This document shows positions 54,764 to 64,000 of a stretch of DNA of 64,000 nucleotides, piece by piece. Positions within the stretch are counted from its first letter, which is position 1. The number at the start of each line of letters is the position of its first letter. The DNA is taken from contig JAOACD010000012.1 of assembly GCA_026417975.1 (NCBI GenBank), forward strand, positions 62,001-126,000, read 5' to 3'. Source of the DNA: Melioribacter sp. (GTDB lineage Bacteria; Bacteroidota; Ignavibacteria; Ignavibacteriales; Melioribacteraceae). The translations under genes and the position numbers were made by a program. The notes below the pieces were generated by a model that had not been told where the DNA came from, did no database searches, and saw nothing but the letters and a program-made list of their open reading frames with translations.

Positions 54764-56550
54764 TGTCTACCGAATACACTGACGAAATAATTGGAAAAGC
54801 GTATGATTCAAAGTTAATGCGTCGGCTTCTTACCTATGTAAAGCCGTACAAAAAATATGTTATTCTTGCAATACTCTTAAACATCTCTGTTGCTGCCTTA
54901 GGACCTCTGCGTCCTTACCTAACAAAAATAGCAGTGGATAACTATATAACAAATAAAGATTGGAATGGATTATTATTTGTTTGCTCTCTGCTATTAGGTT
55001 CTCTACTACTTCAAGCAATCGTTCAATATTTTCTTACATACTTTACAGAATTAATGGGACAAAAAATTATCTATGATTTGCGTGTTCAGGTATTTTCACA
55101 TGTTCAAAAACTTGCTTTAAGATTTTTTGATAAAACACCTATCGGTAGAATAGTAACACGCGTAACTAATGATGTAGAATCTTTAAACGAAATGTTTTCT
55201 TCGGGAATAGTAGCTGTATTTAGTGACATTTTCGTTATAATATGGATATTTATATTTATGTTTTCACTTTCTTGGAATTTAGCCCTTGTAACACTTTCCA
55301 TCATTCCATTTTTATTTTATGCTACATTTTTATTCAGAAAAAAAGTGAGAGAAACTTATAGAGATGTTAGATTACATTTAGCAAGACTTAATTCTTATAT
55401 GCAAGAACATGTAACTGGAATAAATGTTGTACAAAATTTTGTCAAAGAAGAAGATGAACTAAAGAAATTTTCATCAATTAATAATGATTATAAAAACGCA
55501 AATATAAAATCTGTTTTCTATTATGCTATTTTCTTTCCATTTGTTGAACTTTTATCTTCGATTACTATAGGATTAATTATTTGGTATGGTGGTGGAGAGG
55601 TTATACAAAATAATTTAACTATAGGGGTTCTATTTGCTTTTCTTCAATATACAGAAATGTTCTGGAGACCAGTTAGAGATCTCTCAGAAAAATATAATAT
55701 ACTTCAAACAGCAATGGCTTCTTCCGAAAGAATTTTTAAGTTACTAGATGACAAAACATTTGTAAAAAATCCTGAGCATCCAATAATACTCAATAATATA
55801 CGTGGCGAAATAGAATTTAAAAACGTATGGTTTGCTTACAACCCGGGTGAATATGTATTAAAAAATATTTCTTTTAAGATTAACCCTGGTGAAACAGTAG
55901 CAATTGTTGGAGCAACAGGGGCTGGAAAAACAAGTATAATTAATATTCTTACAAGATTTTATGATTTCGACAAAGGAAGTATAACAATTGATGGAATTGA
56001 CATAAGAGATATCGATAAACGAAATTTAAGAAAATTTATTTCTGTGGTTCTTCAGGATGTATTTTTATTTTCTGGAACTATTAAATCGAACATTTCTCTT
56101 GGCTCTGAAGAAATTTCTGATGAAAAAATTATAGAGGCTGCAAAAATTGTTGGTGCACATGAATTTATTTCTAACCTTCCAAAAGGTTACGATGAAGAAG
56201 TAAAAGAAAAAGGAGCAACACTCAGTGTAGGTCAAAGGCAATTAATTTCTTTTGCAAGAGCTTTAGCTTTTAATCCACAAATATTAATACTTGATGAAGC
56301 TACTTCCAGTATTGACACTGAAACAGAAATCCTGATTCAAAAGGCAATAGAAAAACTCCTAAAAGGTAGAACATCTATAGTAATTGCTCATCGTCTTTCC
56401 ACTATTCAAAATGCCAATAAGATTATTGTCATGCATAAAGGTGAGCTAAAAGAGATAGGAACTCATCAAGAACTATTAGCAAAACAAGGAATTTATTATA
56501 GACTATATCAACTACAATACAAAGAACAAGAAATCGAAAAAATCGTTTAA
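54763..56550 (+). CDS. ABC exporter subunit B (canonical Walker B, degenerate signature)
   Basis: A 595-residue half-transporter with six-helix TMD and NBD. Walker A is GATGAGKT, Walker B ILILDE has the catalytic Glu512, but the signature is LSVGQ (487-491), with Val in place of the first Gly. This is complementary to subunit A, so a heterodimer would have one complete and one degenerate ATP site. Start overlaps the dehydrogenase stop (TAATG). Confidence 0.93.
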   Translation: MSTEYTDEIIGKAYDSKLMRRLLTYVKPYKKYVILAILLNISVAALGPLRPYLTKIAVDNYITNKDWNGLLFVCSLLLGSLLLQAIVQYFLTYFTELMGQKIIYDLRVQVFSHVQKLALRFFDKTPIGRIVTRVTNDVESLNEMFSSGIVAVFSDIFVIIWIFIFMFSLSWNLALVTLSIIPFLFYATFLFRKKVRETYRDVRLHLARLNSYMQEHVTGINVVQNFVKEEDELKKFSSINNDYKNANIKSVFYYAIFFPFVELLSSITIGLIIWYGGGEVIQNNLTIGVLFAFLQYTEMFWRPVRDLSEKYNILQTAMASSERIFKLLDDKTFVKNPEHPIILNNIRGEIEFKNVWFAYNPGEYVLKNISFKINPGETVAIVGATGAGKTSIINILTRFYDFDKGSITIDGIDIRDIDKRNLRKFISVVLQDVFLFSGTIKSNISLGSEEISDEKIIEAAKIVGAHEFISNLPKGYDEEVKEKGATLSVGQRQLISFARALAFNPQILILDEATSSIDTETEILIQKAIEKLLKGRTSIVIAHRLSTIQNANKIIVMHKGELKEIGTHQELLAKQGIYYRLYQLQYKEQEIEKIV

Positions 56551-56563
56551 CTTTCTATAATTA

Positions 56564-56602
56564 TTATCTTAGGCGACTCTTAAAAGAGTCGCCTGGTAAG
56601 AT
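56564..56602. terminator. Long bidirectional hairpin between ABC exporter and gyrA
   Basis: The core stem AGGCGACTCTT/AAGAGTCGCCT (56571-56594) is perfect over 11 bp. It is extended outward by TTATCTT/AAGATAA with a small bulge on one side. It sits between the convergent stop codons at 56550 and 56611. An AT-rich tract (AAAAATTTTTATT) follows on the plus strand. It probably stops transcription from both sides. Confidence 0.7.
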
Positions 56603-56610
56603 AAAAATTT

Positions 56611-59049
56611 TTATTCTGTCTCTTCTTCTTCAGGTATTACTCTTGCTACATCAGCAATTTCATCGTCTTCATTTAGTTTTATTAACCTTACACCTTGAGT
56701 ATTTCTTCCCATTACTCTAATATCACTAACTGCTTGTCGAATAACCATTCCCTTTGTTGTAATAATAACAAGTTCGTCACCATCATTTACTTCTTTCATA
56801 GCTATTAATTTTCCATTTTTATCAGAAGTTTTAACTGTTATAACTCCCTTACCACCACGTTTAGTTAATCTATATTCATCTATTGGAGAACGTTTACCAA
56901 ATCCCTTTTCTGTAACAACAAGCAATGTTGAAGCGTTTCTTACAACTATCATTCCTATAACAGCATCATCTTTTTCTAACTTTATTCCCCTAACACCTGT
57001 TGCAGTTCTTCCCATTTCTCTTACATCTCGTTCATTAAATCTGATTGCCATGCCATTCTTAGTACCTATTATAATATCATTATTCCCGTCACTAAGTTTA
57101 GCTTCTATTAACCTATCACCAGGCATAAGATTAATTGCGTTAATTCCCCCACGTCGAATATTAGAATAAGCAGATAGAACTGTTTTTTTAATAATTCCTT
57201 TTTCTGTCACCATCACTACGTACTTATCATCAGTAAATTCTTTAACTGTAACAAATGCTGTTATTTTTTCCTCTTTATCTTTCTCTATAAGATTTAGAAT
57301 TGACCTACCCTTAGCTGCTCTTCCCCCTTCTGGGATTTCGTGTACTTTAAGCCAGTAACATTTCCCTTTGTCTGTAAAAAACATAATATAGTGGTGAGTT
57401 GATGCAATAAACATATGTTCTATAAAATCTTCTTCCTTTGTACCTACACCTGTTACACCTTTTCCACCTCTTGCTTGTCTTCTGTAGCCACTTACAGGAA
57501 ATCTTTTTATAAATCCTTGATGAGAAATTGTAACAACAACATCTTCTTCGGCAATTATATCCTCTAATGAAAAATCTTTATAATCATAAATAATCTCAGT
57601 CCTTCTTTCATCTCCATATTTTTCTTTAAGTTGAAGAAGCTCATCCTTTATTATTTGTTTCCTTTTCTTTTCGCTTTCAAGAATTCCTTTTAATCGTTCT
57701 ATTAACTTTATAGTTTCTTTATACTCATCTTCTATTTTTTTCCGTTCTAGTCCTGTAAGTCGTTGTAATCTCATATCAAGTATTGCTTTTGCCTGGATTT
57801 CAGAAAGCTTGAATTTTCTCATTAAATTGTTTTTAGCTGTTTCAACATCACGTGATTTTTTTATAGTTTCTACTACTTCATCAATATTATCAAGAGCAAT
57901 TATATAGCCTTCGAGTATATGAGCACGTCTTTCTGCAGCATCTAAATCAAACTTTGTTCTTCTTATAAGAACATTCATTCGATGGTCTAGAAAATGCTGC
58001 ATCATTTGCTGGAGTGTTAAAATCTTAGGCACTCCATTTACTAAAGCGAGCATAATTACACCGAAGGTTACCTGCATTTGAGTATGTTTAAAGAGTTGAT
58101 TTAATGTAACTGCAGGTTGTCCATCTCTTTTCATTTCAATTACAATACGAAGTCCATCGCGATCTGATTCATCTCTTATATTTGCTATTCCATCGACTTT
58201 TTGTTCTCTGACTAGCTCTGCTATTTTTTCTATTAGTGCTGCTTTGTTAACTTGGTATGGTATTTCTGTAATAACAATATTCTCTCTATCATTTTTTAAA
58301 GTCTCTATATTAGCTCTTGCACGAAGTATTATTCTGCCTCTCCCCGTTAAATATGCTTCTTTTACTCCTTCATATCCGTAAATAATACCTCCCGTTGGGA
58401 AATCGGGAGCTTTAATATATTTCATTAATTCTTCTGGTTTAATCTTCGGATTATCAATCATTGCAACTAAACCATCTACAACCTCATTCAAATTGTGAGG
58501 AGGAATATTTGTAGCCATTCCAACTGCAATACCACTTGAACCATTAACTAACAGGTTAGGTAGGTATGATGGCAAAACAGAAGGTTCCTGTAAAGTATCG
58601 TCAAAATTTGGGACAAAGTCCACAGTGTTTTTATCTAGGTCTCTAAGCATTTCATCTGCTATACGAGCAAGACGTGCCTCAGTATAACGCATTGCTGCAG
58701 GGCTATCTCCATCAATTGATCCAAAATTTCCTTGTCCATCTATCAAAGGATAACGTAAAGAGAAATCTTGCACCATCCTTACCATTGTTTCATAGACTGC
58801 ACTATCACCATGAGGGTGATATTTACCAAGAACTTCCCCTACAATACGAGCAGATTTTTTACACGGTTTATTATATGTCAACCCAAGTTCATGCATTCCA
58901 AATAACACTCTACGATGTACTGGTTTTAATCCATCCCTTACATCTGGCAGTGCTCGTGCAACAATAACACTCATCGCATAATCGATGTAAGAAGACTTCA
59001 TTTCTTCTTCGAGGGAAACAGGTATAATTTTCTCAAATATTGTTGACAT
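56611..59049 (-). CDS. gyrA: GyrA, DNA gyrase subunit A
   Basis: An 812-residue topoisomerase IIA subunit. The active-site Tyr122 lies in AMRYTEARL. The quinolone-determining region reads [10 protein letters not shown], with Ser83 and Glu87 in E. coli-like numbering. The C-terminal pinwheel contains the GyrA box QARGGKG, which separates it from ParC. It is read leftward, downstream of gyrB and an MgtE-like gene. Confidence 0.98.
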   Translation of the reverse strand: MSTIFEKIIPVSLEEEMKSSYIDYAMSVIVARALPDVRDGLKPVHRRVLFGMHELGLTYNKPCKKSARIVGEVLGKYHPHGDSAVYETMVRMVQDFSLRYPLIDGQGNFGSIDGDSPAAMRYTEARLARIADEMLRDLDKNTVDFVPNFDDTLQEPSVLPSYLPNLLVNGSSGIAVGMATNIPPHNLNEVVDGLVAMIDNPKIKPEELMKYIKAPDFPTGGIIYGYEGVKEAYLTGRGRIILRARANIETLKNDRENIVITEIPYQVNKAALIEKIAELVREQKVDGIANIRDESDRDGLRIVIEMKRDGQPAVTLNQLFKHTQMQVTFGVIMLALVNGVPKILTLQQMMQHFLDHRMNVLIRRTKFDLDAAERRAHILEGYIIALDNIDEVVETIKKSRDVETAKNNLMRKFKLSEIQAKAILDMRLQRLTGLERKKIEDEYKETIKLIERLKGILESEKKRKQIIKDELLQLKEKYGDERRTEIIYDYKDFSLEDIIAEEDVVVTISHQGFIKRFPVSGYRRQARGGKGVTGVGTKEEDFIEHMFIASTHHYIMFFTDKGKCYWLKVHEIPEGGRAAKGRSILNLIEKDKEEKITAFVTVKEFTDDKYVVMVTEKGIIKKTVLSAYSNIRRGGINAINLMPGDRLIEAKLSDGNNDIIIGTKNGMAIRFNERDVREMGRTATGVRGIKLEKDDAVIGMIVVRNASTLLVVTEKGFGKRSPIDEYRLTKRGGKGVITVKTSDKNGKLIAMKEVNDGDELVIITTKGMVIRQAVSDIRVMGRNTQGVRLIKLNEDDEIADVARVIPEEEETE

Positions 59050-59089
59050 ATTCTTCCTTCTTCACCTCTTTTTTTACAAAAATTAATTT

Positions 59090-60082
59090 TTACATAAGTA
59101 GTGTTGACAAACTAAAATAAAGAATAATAGTAGAAATATCTGTGATAGCCAGCGTAATTGGTCCAGCAGAAATCTTTGGGTCAAGATTATTTTTATGCAA
59201 AAAAGATGAAATACTTATTCCCCAAAAGGCTGCTACTAACTGTATAAATAATATACTCAATCCTATAACCAGTGATGCAATTGCATCTTTTTTCCAAGTA
59301 ATTATTATTAACGATACTATAGAAGCACATGCTAAAGATAAAAGAAAAGCTATTCTCAGTTCTCTAAACAATGCTTTTAAATACCACTTTATTGTCGGTT
59401 GAATAGTGCGTAAAGCTTGTATTGTTAATGTCATAGATTGAATACTAGTACTTTCTGCAAGTCCCAACACTAGAGTAAGAAAGAAAGCTATAATTATTTT
59501 TTCTTCTATAGTACTTTCAAATATTCCTGCAAGAAATGCACAAATAGTTCCACTTGTTACAGTTGCTAAGAGCCAAGGAAATCTTAATCTCCATGCTTTT
59601 AATGGTGAAGCATTTTTTATCTCATTAATATTTATACCTATTGTTTCAAAAACATCACTAATTCTTTGCCGTTCTTCTATATCTGGTTCGCTGCTTAAAA
59701 ATTCTTCCGTAAAAAGATTAATATCTATTATTCCTATAATTTTTTTTTCCTCGTCTATTACTGGAAATGCTAAAAATTTATATGTTACAAAAAATTCACA
59801 GGCGTCATAAACTGTAGCTGTTGATGGTAAAGCAGCTACTCTTTTTACCATTATATCTTCAAGTTTGCTTTCTAACTTTGCTGTTAATAGTCTTCTAGTA
59901 GGAAGAACTCCTACTAATCTACCATCATTATCTACAGCATAAAAGTAAACAATTCTTTCTCCTAATCCTTCTTTTCTGATTTTACTAAGCGCTTCCTCTA
60001 CCGTTAAATCTTTATTAAGAACCGTGAAGTCTCTTCGAGTAAATTCTGTAATTGGTTTATCATATGTGGGTTTTAAATTCAT
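59090..60082 (-). CDS. MgtE-like divalent-cation channel lacking the N domain
   Basis: A 330-residue protein: tandem CBS domains (about 10-130; ERIVYFYAVDNDGRLVGVLP and FLAFPVIDEEKKIIGIID) followed by the five-helix MgtE membrane domain (about 170-330; WLLATVTSGTICAFLAGIFE and ISAGPITLAITDISTIILYF with the pore-associated Asp). Typical MgtE is about 450 residues and begins with a helical N domain that helps gate the channel by Mg2+; that domain is absent. It lies between gyrB and gyrA on the same strand. Confidence 0.85.
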   Translation of the reverse strand: MNLKPTYDKPITEFTRRDFTVLNKDLTVEEALSKIRKEGLGERIVYFYAVDNDGRLVGVLPTRRLLTAKLESKLEDIMVKRVAALPSTATVYDACEFFVTYKFLAFPVIDEEKKIIGIIDINLFTEEFLSSEPDIEERQRISDVFETIGININEIKNASPLKAWRLRFPWLLATVTSGTICAFLAGIFESTIEEKIIIAFFLTLVLGLAESTSIQSMTLTIQALRTIQPTIKWYLKALFRELRIAFLLSLACASIVSLIIITWKKDAIASLVIGLSILFIQLVAAFWGISISSFLHKNNLDPKISAGPITLAITDISTIILYFSLSTLLM

Positions 60083-60099
60083 CAGTTGTTTCTAAGTTT

Positions 60100-62106
<2,007 letters not shown>

Positions 62107-62406
62107 CTACAAAAATTTTATATTTTTTATAATTTCTTTACCAAAATATCTGTTAACCTTTTCTACAAGTATTCTTTTTTGAAGATTTAATTCGCTCTTC
62201 CATACAGAGTTTTCCACTTTTAGGAATAATATCTGCTTATCTATTTTCTTTGCTTTTGCTATCTCTTTAAGTTCCGGAAAAATGTTTTCAAATTCTTCTA
62301 CAACTTCATATTCTTCTGCAATCTCTCTTATTTTACAAAATTCCTTCTCTGTCTGTATTACTTCACTAATGCTCTTAAAACTAGTTAATTGTTGTTGCTT
62401 TGCCAT
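62107..62406 (-). CDS. DUF721/DciA-like protein
   Basis: A 99-residue protein in the recF-gyrB interval, where DUF721 (DciA-related) proteins commonly lie. The pattern KQILFLKVENSVWKSELNLQKRILVEKVNRYFG matches the DUF721 core (L-x-V-x-x-x-x-W-x-x-x-L). DciA family members interact with the replicative helicase; a role here is inferred. The start overlaps the 3' end of recF by 26 bases. Confidence 0.75.
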   Translation of the reverse strand: MAKQQQLTSFKSISEVIQTEKEFCKIREIAEEYEVVEEFENIFPELKEIAKAKKIDKQILFLKVENSVWKSELNLQKRILVEKVNRYFGKEIIKNIKFL

Positions 62407-63493
62407 CTTTTACTCTTATTAACAATGATTCACTAAAACCTTTTATTTCATCTTCCTTAGTTAAATCTGTCATTGTGATAAATGCCTGTCCTATTTCAGG
62501 CAAGTAATTAGTTATTTTTGTAGCTCTATATTTATCTAATTCACCAAATATATCGTCCATCAAAAATATCGGTGTTCTCCCTAATTTCTCTTTTATATAT
62601 GTAAATTGTGCAAATCTTAGCGCAACAATGTATGTTTTATGTTGCCCTTGAGAGCCATATTTATATAATTCTCTTTCATTCAAATAAAAAACATAATCAT
62701 CCCTATGTGGACCTATTAAATTTGCTCCCTTTCGTATTTCTTCTTCCCTTTGTGTTTCCAATTCTTTCCTAAATTTTTTTTCCTCATTTTCTTCTTCTTT
62801 CAGTATCGAAATATAGTTTATCTTAGGAAGTTCTTCACTATCCATAATTTTCTCAAATGCAACTTTAAGATAAGACTCAAATTCTTTAATGAACTCTTTC
62901 CTATGTTTTGTTATTTCCACTCCTCTAATTACTAATGCATCTGTCCATACCTCTAATTGTTGGAAAAGATTTATATCTTTATTTTCTTTTATTAAAGACA
63001 ATAAAAGAGCACGCTGCTTTAGTATTTTAGAATATTCAAGTAAGGTTTTTAAATATGTCTGACTAACTTGAGATATTATAGAATCAACAAACCTTCTTCT
63101 TTTTGCTGGAGAACCTTGAGTAATTTCGTGATCTGCTTGTGTTAGCTTAACAACTGGAAATTTTCCTATTATTTCAGTTGCAGAGCTTAACTGTTTATCG
63201 TTAAGAAAGTATGTTTTTTTATTTTTTACAGAATCGTAGTGGAGTTTTACTTTATCTATAATTATTTCCTGGAAAATACCGTTTACTTGAAAACTACTTT
63301 CGTTAAATGTCACTACTTCTTGTTCAGAAGAGGAGTGCATGTTTTTTGTAGTACACAAATAATAAATTGCTTCGAGAATTGTTGTTTTTCCTTGTCCATT
63401 TCCTCCTATTATTATATTCAGCTTATCTGAAAAATTTAGTGAAGTATTTCTATGAAGTCTGAAATTTTGCAATTCTATTTGTTTAAGAACCAT
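62381..63493 (-). CDS. recF: RecF, DNA replication/repair ATPase
   Basis: A 370-residue SMC-like ABC ATPase for gap repair. Walker A is GGNGQGKTT (30-38); the signature SQGQHKTYIVALR and Walker B IFLMDDIFGELD are present, and LIGPHRDDYVF is a RecF hallmark. It begins one base after dnaN and overlaps the DUF721 gene. Confidence 0.96.
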   Translation of the reverse strand: MVLKQIELQNFRLHRNTSLNFSDKLNIIIGGNGQGKTTILEAIYYLCTTKNMHSSSEQEVVTFNESSFQVNGIFQEIIIDKVKLHYDSVKNKKTYFLNDKQLSSATEIIGKFPVVKLTQADHEITQGSPAKRRRFVDSIISQVSQTYLKTLLEYSKILKQRALLLSLIKENKDINLFQQLEVWTDALVIRGVEITKHRKEFIKEFESYLKVAFEKIMDSEELPKINYISILKEEENEEKKFRKELETQREEEIRKGANLIGPHRDDYVFYLNERELYKYGSQGQHKTYIVALRFAQFTYIKEKLGRTPIFLMDDIFGELDKYRATKITNYLPEIGQAFITMTDLTKEDEIKGFSESLLIRVKDGKATTIN

Positions 63494-63494
63494 G

Positions 63495-64000
63495 TTATGC
63501 GTTTATTCTAACCGGCATCAACAACATCATAAGATCAAGTTCTTCTTTCTTTTCCACCGGCTCTATTATTACTGCTTTTGTTGGGGAATGTAATTTAAAT
63601 AATACTTCTTCTGAATCTGAGAGATGGGAAAGAATCTCATTCATATACTGTGAATTGAATCCTATATCCATAGGTTCACCTTGGTACTCACATTTTAATT
63701 TTTCTTCACCCGAAGCTCCCGTATCTATATCCTCTGCCTTTACCTCTATATTTTCTTTTGATAAAGAAAATTTAACTTTTCTAGTGTTTGATGTAGAGAA
63801 TAACATCATTCTTTTAATAGTATCGTTTAATTCTTGCGTTTTTACCTTTAGTAAATATTCATTTTCCAAAGGGATTACACTAGCATAATCTGGATACTTT
63901 TGAGATATAAGCCTTGATATCAATTCTATATCGTTCAATTTGAAAGAAGCATATGTATTTGTAAAATATACTTTAACTATCTTTTCATCCAAAATACGAG
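63495..64000 (-). CDS. dnaN: DnaN, DNA polymerase III beta clamp (C-terminal part, cut by window edge)
   Basis: The last ~168 residues of the sliding clamp. The frame is open to base 64000; the TTG near 63992 is an internal codon, since the preceding codons read Arg-Ile. YPDYASVIP, FNSQYMNEIL and the C-terminal LMMLLMPVRI match clamp domain 3. The 5' part and probably dnaA lie beyond the window. Confidence 0.93.
   Translation of the reverse strand, partial: RILDEKIVKVYFTNTYASFKLNDIELISRLISQKYPDYASVIPLENEYLLKVKTQELNDTIKRMMLFSTSNTRKVKFSLSKENIEVKAEDIDTGASGEEKLKCEYQGEPMDIGFNSQYMNEILSHLSDSEEVLFKLHSPTKAVIIEPVEKKEELDLMMLLMPVRINA

Overview
This is a strongly AT-rich chromosomal window from a Gram-negative bacterium of the Bacteroidota/Chlorobiota (FCB) assemblage, most likely an Ignavibacteria-type lineage. 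That placement is inferred from a type IX secretion C-terminal sorting domain, beta-propeller (Reg_prop) histidine kinases, a carboxypeptidase-regulatory-like repeat lipoprotein, menaquinone as the quinone, and FCB-style 'MGQQQ' pilin-like proteins. No rRNA gene is present to confirm it. The right edge carries dnaN-recF-DUF721-gyrB-(mgtE-like)-gyrA read leftward, the order usually seen close to dnaA/oriC, so the replication origin probably lies just beyond base 64000.

Layout. 1-6401 (+): menaquinone operon menD(partial)-menH-menB-menA-menC-menE. 6402-10591 (-): a response regulator with a histidine-kinase-like tail and a large hybrid kinase. 10635-20252 (-): a compact type IV pilus/type II secretion-like cluster, with secretin, PilO-PilP fusion, PilM-PilN fusion, PilT-like ATPase, PilB/GspE ATPase, PilC/GspF platform and two unusual pilin-like subunits. 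20654-24255 (-): propeller histidine kinase plus receiver. 24443-30600 (+): argC-argJ-argB-argR-argG-argH behind a promoter embedded in tandem ARG-box-like palindromes. 30844-37977 (-): an apparent signalling/envelope operon of repeat lipoprotein, GAF-sigma54 activator, Ser/Thr kinase with PEGA domains, kelch protein with T9SS tail and DUF5683-like membrane protein. 38108-42826 (-): NAD synthesis nadB-nadC-nadA with yjjX-like and PhzF-like genes. 42936-56550: mixed housekeeping genes (thioredoxin-like, ccmB, AI-2E-family permease, glgA, metallophosphoesterase, leuS, serS) and a heterodimeric ABC exporter whose two halves flank a 2-hydroxyacid dehydrogenase. 56611-64000 (-): gyrA, MgtE-like, gyrB, DUF721, recF, dnaN(partial).

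The most unusual region is the pilus-like cluster. The four inner-membrane alignment proteins of canonical type IV pili (PilM, N, O, P) appear condensed into two fused proteins. The pilin-like subunits have a two-residue leader and no Glu at +5. The PilT-like ATPase has lost the acidic residues of its Asp box, and no prepilin peptidase is seen in the window. Two-component proteins flank the cluster on both sides and may control it.

No tRNA, rRNA, CRISPR array, insertion sequence or prophage was recognised. All functional calls come from reading translated sequences by eye; no database search was run.
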